Shown: positions 20,214 through 32,272, counted from the stretch's first letter. The stretch is 64,000 nucleotides of DNA from Plutella xylostella (GCF_932276165.1 NC_063995.1:10354001-10418000), one strand, 5' to 3'. Numbers and translations: made by a program. Notes: generated by a model not told the origin, from the letters alone.

Positions 20214-21203
20214 AACGCCATCAAGACAACGCCGATGACGCCTCGTTCATGCACGTAAAAATGTATTGTGTTGTATTTATTTCATATACATAATAATAAT
20301 CACAGTTGCATTTCAAAACCTTATTCTATTATAATCTAAACAGCACATACATTAAATAATTAATAATAATGGTCATTATGGCCGGAAAAATTACAAATGA
20401 TAAACATATTTGGTTACAGAGACGTCATTGAAGTCATTTAATGGTCTGTGTGAACTGTCAGACCACCACCAGTGCCACTCGCAATTCCACTTTACGGGGA
20501 TTTTAAAGCGTGCAAAAAGTTGAAGAGATGCTCGAGGAATTTCTTTCACTATTTCTTCTCCTCAGCTTTTGTGAAATGGTGGTACACTCAAAATTTTGTG
20601 TAACAAAGTAATTGTAAAATTTTAAGTCGAATGAATGTTATTCTATTCTTCTATTCAATAGAATACTAGTACAACTACTTATGAAGCTGACTGTACTCGT
20701 ACTATTACCCCCAATCAGGGCGCGATGCGTGAAAAATGTCTCCCGCCCTATTTATCTTCAAGGCCTGTAGTTCACGCTACGCACACACCTGGCAAATCCA
20801 CTTGGCCAATAAAATAAGGTGAACATGACGAGATTGTATATGCGTAAACAATCATGATGTGTCTGGTTAACTTTTAACTGAAAATGTGGGATGTCACGCG
20901 TTTGTCACTTAACAATCCGAATCCAAATTGTCTTTTATCAAGCAGTATTTAACAATGAAAGGTCATTATATTCCTATTTATGTCCTTAACTGTTTATTTT
21001 AAAATGCGAGTCACCCTGTAAGTGGACCACCGTCATCATCATCATCATCAGTGGCCACAGCATCTTAACAGATGATAGTTACAGCATATCCAGAGCAGAG
21101 GCACTAGGTGGCGGATGGCACACCACATCTTCTCCTGTGACCACCGCCATAGTGAAGACGATTTCTAGCTCCATATCGAGCCACTGAAACACTGAAACTT
21201 TCC
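20214..21203 (+). repeat. Duplicated flank segment, copy 1 (inside the 3' LTR)
   Basis: About 990 bp that recur, apparently identically, at 21942-22931 (constant offset 1728). The body includes a LINE/SINE-like 3' tail near 20488-20655 and a (CAT)n run near 21032. No gene. In copy 1 it is bounded on both sides by LTR sequence. Confidence 0.88.
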
Positions 21204-21636
21204 CTAGATATATAAGTTAACCTGGTTGTAAATAAAGCGGGTCCAGTGCCGCCTAAATTGTGTTACACTAATTAATCGGCATTATTAATTCTCACCCCGT
21301 ACACCTACCGAGGTTATTTCCCTCCAGGGGCCTCAGGATCAAGATCAGGATAGCTAGGACCGCTTCACGGTCATTGTAGATCCCCCAGGCGACCAGGTAC
21401 TCCTTCAGAGGCCGGCGCCAAGCTGAGCTAGTCTAAGACCGCTTCCCGGTACATATTAATTGAGAGTTATTAGGTAGGTACCAGCCCTAAGCACTAGGAA
21501 CATTAGTCATAAGGGTAAGTATCACATTACAATATAGCACCCAACCCCTACTCTCGGGGTAGGCCAGGCAGGTCGATTCGCCCAGGGGTCGCTCCCCGGT
21601 GATCCAGACCAGCTCCTGCTGAGCTGCTACATTACA
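21202..21636 (+). repeat. 3' LTR, second part
   Basis: Restarts at CCCTAGATATATAAG, equivalent to 15820 in the 5' LTR, and runs to the LTR end at 21636. Its first 173 bp (to about 21374) repeat sequence already present at 20040-20212. Confidence 0.88.
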
Positions 21637-21640
21637 TGGC

Positions 21641-21941
21641 AATAAAATACCTTTTTACATGACTTTAAATAAAGTATCTATTACCGAATACTAAATATTT
21701 TCGCTTCAAAAAATAATTCACATTATTATAGTTCGTGGAAAGTCAGCTGCGCCCAGACGCGTGGAGGAGTACAGTCAGGCACATAAGTAGATACACACTT
21801 TTGTGTCAAACTGACAAACCGTCAATGTTTGAATTAATAAATAGGCGGTTGGTGATTTATTAAATTAAAAAGTCTGTTCCGCTTTGCTATTTTCCGCTCA
21901 TTTCTCTTTCACGGTGGAAATCCGGCTACTTTAATGCAATT
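21641..21941. other. Right flank of LTR element
   Basis: About 300 bp of AT-rich unique sequence present only in the second copy of the duplicated region. No gene. Confidence 0.5.
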
Positions 21942-22931
21942 AACGCCATCAAGACAACGCCGATGACGCCTCGTTCATGCACGTAAAAATGTATTGTGTT
22001 GTATTTATTTCATATACATAATAATAATCACAGTTGCATTTCAAAACCTTATTCTATTATAATCTAAACAGCACATACATTAAATAATTAATAATAATGG
22101 TCATTATGGCCGGAAAAATTACAAATGATAAACATATTTGGTTACAGAGACGTCATTGAAGTCATTTAATGGTCTGTGTGAACTGTCAGACCACCACCAG
22201 TGCCACTCGCAATTCCACTTTACGGGGATTTTAAAGCGTGCAAAAAGTTGAAGAGATGCTCGAGGAATTTCTTTCACTATTTCTTCTCCTCAGCTTTTGT
22301 GAAATGGTGGTACACTCAAAATTTTGTGTAACAAAGTAATTGTAAAATTTTAAGTCGAATGAATGTTATTCTATTCTTCTATTCAATAGAATACTAGTAC
22401 AACTACTTATGAAGCTGACTGTACTCGTACTATTACCCCCAATCAGGGCGCGATGCGTGAAAAATGTCTCCCGCCCTATTTATCTTCAAGGCCTGTAGTT
22501 CACGCTACGCACACACCTGGCAAATCCACTTGGCCAATAAAATAAGGTGAACATGACGAGATTGTATATGCGTAAACAATCATGATGTGTCTGGTTAACT
22601 TTTAACTGAAAATGTGGGATGTCACGCGTTTGTCACTTAACAATCCGAATCCAAATTGTCTTTTATCAAGCAGTATTTAACAATGAAAGGTCATTATATT
22701 CCTATTTATGTCCTTAACTGTTTATTTTAAAATGCGAGTCACCCTGTAAGTGGACCACCGTCATCATCATCATCATCAGTGGCCACAGCATCTTAACAGA
22801 TGATAGTTACAGCATATCCAGAGCAGAGGCACTAGGTGGCGGATGGCACACCACATCTTCTCCTGTGACCACCGCCATAGTGAAGACGATTTCTAGCTCC
22901 ATATCGAGCCACTGAAACACTGAAACTTTCC
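21942..22931 (+). repeat. Duplicated flank segment, copy 2
   Basis: Second copy of the 990-bp segment, continuing into unique sequence (AATTTTATTGTACGCC) at 22932. This is probably the original location, since it joins unique DNA on both sides. Confidence 0.85.
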
Positions 22932-23093
22932 AATTTTATTGTACGCCAATTGGTTACATTACAGTAAGTACGTATTGAGAGATTGTTAACTCGATTTCCC
23001 CGGTATAGTTGGCCTCAGTTCAGGCGACACGCCGGCTCTCGCGACGAGCACACCTTTACACACACGGCCAGGGGAATCCCGACCATACAGCAA

Positions 23094-23128
23094 TATAAAT
23101 AAACCTGAAACTCTGAACTTTTCAGCCG
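23094..23128 (+). promoter_or_regulatory. Candidate core promoter (TATA plus initiator)
   Basis: TATAAATA at 23094-23101 is followed by TTCAGCC with the A at 23124, giving a 30-bp spacing typical of a TATA/Inr pair. A second initiator-like TCAGT lies at 23137-23141. The downstream 300 bp are much richer in GC than the flanks. Confidence 0.45.
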
Positions 23129-23420
23129 TGCGCCCGTCAGTCGCGGTTCACGCCTCGAAGCGAGCGGACGCCTGTAGCCGGCTTCCCTGACGCGGACGCG
23201 ATCAAAAACCAACAAATCATTAATGAAAACTCCCCCTAAACTCAATCTTTCGCAATAATTCTCGCCTTAAACCCCCTAGTCTAACGTTTTTAACTCTTTC
23301 TATTCACTGTGTGTGTATTAGTGTTAACGCATCGGGCGCACTTTAGTGACCTGGTTTTTATTTTGAATTCTTGCACAACTTCGTGCGGTTTTGTGTTTGG
23401 ACTCATCTGCAACTCTGAAG
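23124..23420 (+). other. Candidate non-coding first exon with splice donor
   Basis: A transcript starting near 23124 would run through GC-rich leader sequence (CAGTCGCGGTTCACGCC, CTGACGCGGACGCGATC) and end at AACTCTGAAG with donor GTATGTG at 23421. The segment has no long + frame, so it would be a 5' UTR exon. No repeat match elsewhere in the window was noticed. The gene it would belong to is unknown. A + strand coding exon candidate at 63166-63246 could belong to the same gene. Confidence 0.4.
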
Positions 23421-25329
23421 GTATGTGTTATGTCTTCAGTGAATCATTATGTTTAATGTTGTTTGTGTGAATTCTGAAAAGAACGTTTATTTATTGGGTG
23501 AGCCCTACGGCTGTACCGGGCGCGGAAGGTGAAAATGATTTGGTGTAAGCGAGGTGGAAATTATTTATAAACAAACGATGAAATTGGGTAATACAAACAA
23601 AACATTGTAATACTCAATCAATATTTTGTTATATAAATGAATAAACATTTATTTAAGTATGCTTAAATATATTTTTTGATGTAAATATATTAAGCTTTTT
23701 TTAGTAAACAGTCCTGAAGTCCTGAGTAAGAAGGTCTGGCTGTTTTAAGTGTAGGTAAAGGGTAAGGGAACATACGATAGGTTTCCAGGTTATTGCGAAG
23801 CGAGTGGGTAAATTATCTACCTGTGCGATTTTAATCAATATTCGAGAGTCTACCCGAGCCCGACCTAAGCTAACAACGGCTGGGGATACATTGGACCTTA
23901 TACCTATTCTTTGGCATTTTTTACAGAATATTAATAATTATATATTATATATATTTTATCAATTCATCACATCCATATCGCAAACCCATTGTTTTGCTAC
24001 GGTGCGACAGACAGAATACATAAAATTTATAGAACTCCTCTTTTTGCATGGTTTATATAATATATTATACCGTAATAACGCAGGCCGAGTGTAAATTCAT
24101 GAAATTCTGGATCATTTTTCTCTATAGAAATTTTCATCATCATAACAACCCATCACATCCCCACTGCTGGGGCACGGGACTTCTTCTACTGAAGGAAGGG
24201 TTTTTAGGCCTAGTCCACCATGTTGACCTAGTGCAGGTTGTTTTCTTTCTTTCTTTATTTTCTTTAACGGGTAAAAAAGCTTATTATTGCTGCACAGAGC
24301 TCGTTTACGGGCACCTTATGACGTGATTTAGCTCATGTTTATGCGAATATGAAAATTTACTCTGCATATTTCGGCCGGCAATGAAAGCTAATTCTAACTA
24401 CACTGAATTTGAATGATCCAAGCTCGTTTAGTGCAAACTATTGTTGGTTTCGTTACGTAACAGTGAAAGTAACACTGATTACTGAAAAATAATAACAGAG
24501 AGTGACGGCACGTCTTTTATCCCACAGGTAGCCATTATCCAGACATTGTGAAACACCCCCTAACCTATAGAAGCTCCTAGTACCTTGTTAAGATAAAATG
24601 GGTTTTTACGTTAGGATGCACTTGGTGATTAAATCTTCAATCCTTTATCGTTCATAGCTAACACTAAAGTGATACTTTTAAGATGTGGAGTTAAACATCA
24701 AATTCTAAAGCTCCAAAATTTTCTTCAACAGTAATTAATTTATAAAAATAATTAATAGGTAAGTAATAGTAAAATAAATAAACTTATAAACGGAACCTTT
24801 TTGTATTACGGTTCTTGAAATTAAATTCCATACTGTTAAAGATCAAACAATTTAGTTACTAGCTAAATTATTTACATTACATTTATATTATTAGTAACCA
24901 ACTGATGTTTGGCGTTTTACAACATTATTGGTTATGTTTTAGAGTTTCTAAACGAAAAGACACATTACTATTAATATTATTTATCGACCGCTACAGAAAG
25001 TTTATATCATTAATTCCATTCTTTCCATGGTTATAATAAGTTATATAACTAAAATCATAATAACCTGGGGCTTTGTATGGTGCGGCAGTAAACACCTCGT
25101 TAATGAAAATGGACCATATACATACTTTTATATTTTGTTGTTGTTTTTGTTGGTCGAAGATTGCCGTTAATACTTTCGTAATAAGAACGAAACTAATCTT
25201 GTTGGGAATATTGATGTAAGATGATTAAATATAAATACCCGAAGGGATACGCATAATATGCTTGATTACATTCTCAAAGTTGTTTGGTCTTTTGGGAGTT
25301 GGGCGAATACGGCATTGTGATGAAATATA
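23421..25329. other. Intronic or intergenic DNA with two repeat fragments
   Basis: Mostly AT-rich and unrecognised. At 24118-24240 there is an RTE-like LINE 3' fragment (CCCCACTGCTGGGGCACGGG). At 24500-24556 the right end of the MITE seen complete at 48328 (GCCATTATCCAGACATTGTG) occurs. Open frames near 23804-24326 are not convincing. Confidence 0.45.
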
Positions 25330-27566
25330 CAGGGTGTCCCAAAAGTCAACGTCATCCCTTAAAGGGCTGATAGGTCAGCTCATGAGAGGCCAGAATATCA
25401 CAATATGATCTTAGTAAAAACTTGATAATTTTCGAGATATTGACACTTTTATAAATTTGCTGAAAATCGACACCTTGGATGCGTTTTTTGCGTGCCGCCG
25501 GTACAAAAATCCATATTGTTAGAATTTGTTTGGTGTTGCATCACCCTGTATAGCCCTGCTATTGATCGCAGTCAAAAAAAATATCGAGTAATGCTGTATG
25601 TTAAAAAAAAAAAAAACCGGCCAAGTGCGAGTCGGGCTCGCGCACAAAGGGTTCCGTAGCAGCAAATCAAAATTACAGTTAAATCAACCTATCTCAAAAA
25701 CTATAAGAGATACTTTGATCAAACCAAAAATCGTTGAAAGAGTTAATTAGCATGCATCACCTCTATTTTTTTTAGAATTTTATACCCCGTAGTTATAAAA
25801 ATAGAGGGGGGGGGACATACTTTTTACGACTTTGAGAGCTGATATCTCAAAAACCGTTCACTTTAAGAAAAATGTTTTTTAGAAAACTTTATATCATTTT
25901 AAAAGACCTTTCCATTGATACCCCACACGGGTATGTACATCGAAAAAAAAAATTTCATCCCTCAGTTACATGTATGGGGGGCCCCACCCCCAATTCTTTT
26001 TTTTACTATTTAGTGTCATATTTTTGTAGCGGTTCATACAACACATATTCCCATCAAATTTCATCACTGTAGTACTTATAGTTTCCGAGTAAATCGGCTG
26101 TGACAGACGGACAGACGGACAGACGGACAGACGGACATGACGAAACTATAAGGGTTCCGTTTTTGCCATTTTGGCTACGGAACCCTAAAAACACGGTTTT
26201 CAAAGTCATAAAAGGTAATCGTATTTTTTTATAAACAACTTTGACTCTACATACTGTAAAAAAAATATACGACGCAAACCTGGCACCTTATTTGAAAAGA
26301 TTGCTCATTTAATGCAGTTTCCAAAATGGTATGAAACGTTGCTATAGTTTTAATTAACAAAAAAGTATTGCTATTTTAGTACAAAACGACCTCGATGTAA
26401 AATTGTTTGAAGGAAATTTATCTGACTGAATTTATTAAGGGTAAGTCATGTTGGAATGAGTAAAAGTAAAATAGGTGATGGGGTCAGCCGTGACAACATA
26501 GATGACGCAAAAATAGCTAAGAAAAAACTTACCAAACTCTTATAAAACATATTTTGCATTTTTTACACCTTATTTAAAAAAAAAACAAACATTTATTGAC
26601 TTTTATTTTTATTTCTCAAAATTATAACACCACATTATTATATTAAGTACATAATCAGCAAAAAATAATACTCATTAATGGTCATAATCATAATTTTGAG
26701 AGTTTCACTTTGTTTTGTTTAACAATAACTTTAAAATAAATAACAAGTAATTAGAGGTAATGTTAATGACAAACTGATCTGTCCCTTTTTTGGATACTGT
26801 GGGTGTACAATGTACATGTGTAAGCGTTTTACTTCATTATATCACACATTAGCACTACTCAGGAATGTACGTTACCATGCGCTACATTTATGGGGAATGT
26901 GAAGTTGCTATAGTCTACTTTTTTCGAGAAAGATACTCAAAATGCGTTTTTTTTAGTAACTGTGACAACGTTGTCTCTTTTCCCACTCCCGGCCACACCA
27001 CCTATTTTACTTTTACTCATTCCAACATGACTTACCCTTAATAAATTCAGTCAGATAAATTTCCTTCAAACAATTTTACATCGAGGTCGTTTTGTACTAA
27101 AATAGCAATAACTTTTTTGTTATTTGAAACAATAGCAACGTTTTATACCATTTTGGAAACTGCATTAAATGAGCAATCTTTTCAAATAAGGTGCCAGGTT
27201 TGCGTGGTATATTTTTTTTACAGTATGTAGAGTCAAAGTTGTTTATAAAAAATACGATTACCTTTTATGACTAAGAAAACCGTGTTTTTTTTTAAACATA
27301 CAGCATTCCTCGATATTTTTTTTGACTACGATCAATAGCAGGGCTATACAGGGTGATGCAACACCAAACAAATTCTAACAATATGGATTTTTGTACCGGC
27401 GGCACGCAAAAAACTGATCCAAGGTATCGATTTTCAGCAAATTTATAAAAGTGTCAATATCTCGAAAATTATCGAGTTTTACTAAGGTCATATTGTGATA
27501 TTCTGGCCTTTCATGAGCTGACCTATCAGCCCTTTAAGGGATGACGTTGACTTTTGGGACACCCTG
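25330..27566. mobile_element. Long-arm inverted-repeat (foldback) transposon, 2.2 kb
   Basis: The ends are CAGGGTGTCCC (25330) and GGGACACCCTG (27566), flanked by TA (or TATA) on both sides. The inverted arms are very long: the left arm is 25330-25602 plus 26195-about 26490, and the right arm is about 26985-27566. They are about 570-580 bp each and highly similar by eye; shared words include GTCATCCCTTAAAGGGCTGA and TTACTTTTACTCATTCCAAC. The loop of about 500 bp is AT-rich without a transposase. It is a non-autonomous element. The TA duplication would fit Tc1/mariner-like enzymes, but this is not established. Confidence 0.8.
25602..26194 (+). mobile_element. Lepidopteran CCGGCCAAGTGCGAGTCGGG repeat, copy 2
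   Basis: Almost identical to 7431-8028, including the GGACAGAC units and the CTACGGAACCC end. It is inserted in an A-run of the left arm of the 25330-27566 element, because the opposite arm is continuous across the equivalent point. Confidence 0.82.
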
Positions 27567-27614
27567 TATAGTAATATAGTAAAAAAACATACACCTAGTT
27601 TCAATATTTTATGT

Positions 27615-27845
27615 AGCTTAGGCGGCAGTGAAATTGCTTCCGAAGCTTGGGGCCGCGGGTTCGAATCCCGCCCAGGGCAAACATTCGTGCGATGAATACT
27701 TACTTGTGTTCGCCTTGTGTCTGGTGGTCGTTTATCTTTTTAATATGTATCTGTGTAGATATATCAGCTGTCCGACACCCATAACACAGGTTCTTCCTAG
27801 CTTGGGGTCGGATGGCCGTGTGTGAGATGTCCCCACATATTTATT
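27615..27845 (+). mobile_element. tRNA-derived SINE, second family
   Basis: The head carries a B-box (GGTTCGAATCCCGCC, near 27658). The body GTCCGACACCCATAACACAG and end GTGTGAGATGTCCCCACATA match the fragments near 43031-43090 (inverted) and 43145-43165. A short open frame here is not a gene. Confidence 0.75.
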
Positions 27846-28107
27846 TAAAATATTGAAGTAAGACGGCAAGAAATTTGGAATCGATCGCACATCATATATA
27901 GTTTATCAGATGCCCTCATCCATTAGAAAAGAGCTGATAATCTTCAAATGGCTGAAGCGATTTTCATAAAACATGACAAAAGACTCAGGGTAACAAGACC
28001 CCTAAAGTGACAAAACGAAAATCGAAGGAGCTAAGTTACCACACTTACCACAAACACGTTAACCTTATAAACCCCTCTTTTTCCGTTAGGGGTTAAAATA
28101 TAAAATA
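27846..28107. repeat. Repeat ending in CTTATAAACCCCTCTTTTTC
   Basis: The end word CCTCTTTTTCCGTTAGGGGT followed by TAAAAT recurs in variant form at 2585-2616 plus 3667 (split by the TRIM), 47970-48005 and 60232-60266. This marks one widespread repeat family of unknown class. Non-coding. Confidence 0.5.
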
Positions 28108-28314
28108 CTAGCTGGTCCCGCGCGCTTCGCTTCGCCTTAAAAAGTTTTCCCGTGGGAAATCCGGGATAAAAAGTAGCCTATGTTCTTTCCCAGGGTCTAG
28201 ACCATATGTATACCAAATTTCTTTCAAATCTGTTCAGTAGTTTTGGCGTGAAAGAGTAACAGACAGACAGACAGACAGACAGACACAGTTACTTTCGCAT
28301 TTATAATATTAGGA
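28108..28314 (-). mobile_element. Short Helitron-like repeat
   Basis: On the - strand it starts TCCTAATATTATAAATGCG, contains (GTCT)n and TTTCACGCCAAAACTACTGA, and ends in CTAG at 28108-28111 next to T. About 207 bp, non-coding, well preserved. Confidence 0.75.
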
Positions 28315-29466
28315 TAAATTATGTGAATTGGTAGGTCTTCAGAAAGTAGATATAATTTTATTTCCTCTTATGGAATTCGGTCCCTAAACTCCAGTTCTAT
28401 AGACGGCGGCGGCGGTAGGGGACGGTCAGTGAGCTATGGATATTAGAGCTTTTAGGGGTTTGTTGAAGCCGTGTGCCGAGATTGTTTATTTATTTTCAAA
28501 TATGAGGTACTTTAATACAATTTAGAATAATTAAGTACTTCTAGATCTTACTTTGCAATTCAGAAAAAAACATTTTGTACATAGAATCGCTGTTTTCGAA
28601 AATTTTAAAACTAAGTATGTAACGATTTCGGTTTTTCTATATATCTTCTTAACGCGGCGCTAGTTAGTCGTTAAGGCTGGTGGTGTGTCGCCCTGCACTA
28701 CCAGGCACTATGGGATTGCTTTGATCGAAGCTACATTTATCATGTTTATCGCTCATAAAATATTTTATGACCAACTTTTACGACACAACATTGGATCACT
28801 TTGTGTTATGAAGATTTCACTCTCGTTAAATACTTATTATGTGTGTTTTATGTACTACATAATATTATTATGTTTTGTCTTGTCTAAATACTACTTCTTC
28901 ATCTTAGCGGCTTGGTGTCAAAGACTAGCTGCTCTGTGTAATTTGGTGAAATACGCAAAATTCAAATTCAAATGGTTTAATCGACGTAAAATTTTACAAT
29001 TATTTGTCGATAGTCATCTACCACCATTTCACAAAGGCCCCTTCATTGAGAAGGAAAGAAATGGCGAAAGAAACTCCTCGAGCATCTTTTCAACTTTTTC
29101 CTTATAATCTATTACAATTTTTACTTATATCTAGTACCTACAATTTTACTTAAGTACCTATATCCATTTCATTTTTTCAATAGCCTTAGCTGATGTGGAC
29201 AAGACCACGCGTTTTTGTCGTTTAAATAATCATTTATACTATAGTAAGCTTTACTACATAATGTAGCTTAAACATAATTCTTAAATTTTTGCTCAGTAAG
29301 GTTTATTGCTTCATTTGATAATTTATTATAAAAACGTATACAGTTCCCAATGAATGATGTGTTTGTTTTCGAAAGTCTGAGTGTGGGGACGCCGTTGACG
29401 AAATCGACGTTGTGAGCATACATTAGCGTCAAAATATGAAAATTATAATATAAGTATAATATAAAT
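28315..29466. other. No convincing gene; reversed LINE tail
   Basis: A 140-codon + frame (28685-29107) exists, but its second half overlaps a reverse-oriented LINE/SINE tail (28960-29107, reverse of GAAGAGATGCTCGAGGAATT at 20.5 kb), so it is chance. The rest is AT-rich. Confidence 0.5.
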
Positions 29467-29616
29467 AAGGGCTGATTTTTCAATAGTCAGATACCTAAAT
29501 GTTATCTGAGGAATAAAATTGTTGCTGTCACTGTCATACTTACAAATATTCTGACGCTACAGCAGTAGAATTATTCCCCAGAAAATTTTTATCTGACAAT
29601 TGAAAAATCTGCTCTA
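29467..29616. mobile_element. Palindromic MITE (AGGGCTGATTTTTCAAT family), copy 1
   Basis: Ends AAGGGCTGATTTTTCAAT and ATTGAAAAATCTGCTCT form imperfect inverted repeats, with TCAGATA and TATCTGA just inside. Related to 32273-32413. Non-coding. Confidence 0.7.
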
Positions 29617-32272
29617 AATAATAAAAATAAATCATAACAAAAGGAAAATAATAAATAATCGTAGCGCTTCTTTAGAAGACGGTAATACCGAAGATCATTC
29701 AATCACTGTAACTTTCGTTCACTGAAAATCATCAAAGAGTTCGAGTATTCTGAATCTTAAGTTTATAAATATTTTATTGATTCTATTTGTAAGTTCCGGT
29801 TTGCCACACATCACCAAAATGAAAGTGAAATATTTTAAAAAACTACCTCTATTGTGCGATGAAAATAATTGACGTGGTTATAAATTTTCAATACATTTGA
29901 ATGCCTCACATTAATCATCCAACCTAACATTATCTGTGTATTCTGCCGCAGTTTCATATAGGTAATCACATAAAGTTATTTATGTATTTTATTAAATACG
30001 AGTACATATTTATTAAATAGATGTATTCATCTAAATTTATTTTACGGAACCCAGTATAACATATTGGTAGTGCGACGATCATTTTGCGTAAAAACGAGCA
30101 AAATGGGATATATTATGATGAGTTAACACATTTAGGTCACATGGCCGGCGAATGTTTGAGTTTCATATCGAGGAAGTCCTCATTTTTGGAAGACTAATTA
30201 TAACAGAGTGTGTGAACATGAACAATGACATCAGACCAGAAATGGGATGGTATTCAATCGGTCATCGGTGATTGACCTAACCGCCGTTCACTATCCGTCA
30301 ATTATAGCTTTTAAAACCTTATTTTAACTCGGTAGAATATTCTAATTAGTAGGTATTTTAGTTAAATGTATACAATTTTATCATTTGAATTTAAAAGCCG
30401 TCGTTTTGGCCATAAACAATATCTTGCAATGGTTGGAGAAATTTCCATCTCGCCGGCGTGACAAAGCGACATATATTATGAAAAAGGTACCCCACAAAAT
30501 GAACATTTGAGATATTCACGAAATGTCGTGGAAAATTACAAAATTAATTCTCGGATTAACTGAAGCTTTAATCTACGGATAGACACGTGGAGCCATTTGT
30601 TACGAATCGCGAGTAGGAGGCGGTTATTAATGATGTTTCAGTTCGGAATGGTACCACACAAATATTTCATATTTAGCTTTGATGGGTATGTTACTTCACC
30701 AATCTAATAAAACCGACTTCTATGGTGTAGGGGTTCTCTGGAATGCTCTTCCTGAAGGAACTAGAAGTGCACCTTCTGTGGCTTAGAGATAGCTATAAGC
30801 AATAAGGCCGCCTCTTTGTACTGTTTTATTTTTTAAGTTTTGTTTTATTTGTAATTTTTATTCTTGGTGCAAATAAAGTGTATTGTATTGTAAAACAACC
30901 TGTTACAATGGATAAAAATGATTCGAACAATGTTTAAGTGCATTTATTTTTAATAAATAAAGACAAAGCCTAGTTTGGGGACCACTTTATTAACTAAGAT
31001 ACCTTACATAAGACATGTGCAAATTATAGTGTAATATTAGTGTACCTAACGGAAAATGTATGTACCTAAACTGTTTTTTGTGTAATAAAATTTCTTTTTA
31101 TATAAAAAAAACTATAAATTAAAAAAAAAGCAATCTGCGCTAGGCTAGATTTACAATAATTCCCTTAAACACATACCTTATATAATAAACATATCACACA
31201 TACCACACATGCCTTATATATATAGAAAAAATGACCTTCCATCCCATTATTATAATACGAATGAATCATTATTATAATATTGGAGATTTTAAATACCGCG
31301 ATTACATTAATATATGGATCACCACAATCAATCGTTTTATTATCAACTGCAAACATGACATCATAAATTCACATTAATACTGAAAACCACGTGTCGTATT
31401 TTATCAAAGCACTCATTAATAAAATAAAAACTAGGTATAATGGAAACTTATCTTCCTGTGTAGCGCCATCGTCAAGTTTCTAATCGTATCTTGTTAGAAG
31501 TTTTGGCGATTAAGTTCCAGCAATAATTAAGAGCTTCCTACTATTTATTAATTATTATTATTATTTAACTATTTATTGTACAAATATCAAAAATAAAAGT
31601 ACAAAGGGTGGAATTAATGCTAAAACCATTTTCTGCCAGTCAACCCGCAGGATGTGCAGGAAAAATAGGTAATAAAGTGTACAAAAAAGAATGTATACGA
31701 AATTATTGTCTTCGTTCAGTAAGCTCATCATATATCCGTTTATAATATATCTAGAAGTAAAAAAACAGAGATTTTAATACAATTTTCTAGTCCACAACAC
31801 AATACAAATAACTTATTCTAAACTTAAGAAAAAGTGTGATAAGAACAAATATAAACATGGGGAGGCCTTTGCCCAGCAGTGGGACACTGAATAGGCTACT
31901 TAAAAAAAAAACTGTGATATTTCTGAGGTGTAGGTACTTACCTTACCTGTTCAGGTTGTAACCTGACAGTCATTATTTAATAAAACCGTAAATAATTTCC
32001 GAAAATTTCCTCTAATAAAAAATACAATATTAAAATTTACGTCCGCAAGAAGCTTTTGCGGGGAATTAGCCTGAAAATCCTTGTTTATTGTAATCCGCTT
32101 ACAAAATGGTGAAGGAAAACAGGTTTCCAACCTTCCATTACGAACGAGGTGGTCTATGTATTTTCATACTCATTTGTCACTCTTCCGAGTCCAACAAAGC
32201 TAGCTTTTTGCAACAAAAACAAGTGCCAATAACTTTTATTCATTGGTTAAATTTATTTATTTAAGGGCTGAT
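29617..32272. other. AT-rich DNA with LINE 3' tails
   Basis: No gene supported. LINE-like 3' tails: 30770-30895 (+, TTCTTGGTGCAAATAAAGTG), 31540-31650 (-, reverse of GGTTGACTGGCAGAAAATGG) and a short RTE tail at 31859-31895 (GGCCTTTGCCCAGCAGTGGG). Confidence 0.45.

Larger units (their letters stand above)
15199..21636 (+). mobile_element. Gypsy-like LTR retrotransposon, gag-protease only, with rearranged 3' LTR
   Basis: The 5' LTR is 15199-16254 and the 3' LTR starts at 19419. Both begin TGTAACGAACCG, and the LTR ends in GCTGCTACATTACA at 16254 and 21636. The 4-bp TGGC precedes the first LTR (15195-15198) and follows the last (21637-21640), a target duplication typical of Gypsy-type elements. 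The primer site TGGCGCCCAACGT lies at 16257-16269, and the purine tract GAGGGGGGAGAA at 19407-19418. The only ORF encodes gag and protease, with no reverse transcriptase, RNase H or integrase core, so the copy needs helper enzymes. By eye the LTRs are identical where comparable, which implies recent insertion. The 3' LTR is split by a local duplication. Confidence 0.88.

Noticed and set aside
20214..21203. An independent transposon inserted into the 3' LTR
   Set aside because: LTR sequence restarts 173 bp upstream of the break, far too long for a target duplication, and the second copy of the segment joins unique DNA. A duplication plus deletion explains it better.
26104..26137. CRISPR-like short direct repeats (GGACAGAC units, also at 7940 and the GACA blocks)
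   Set aside because: No spacers; simple-sequence blocks inside eukaryotic transposable elements.
28685..29107. 140-codon + frame as a gene
   Set aside because: Half of it is a LINE/SINE tail read backwards and the rest is hydrophobic AT-driven sequence.
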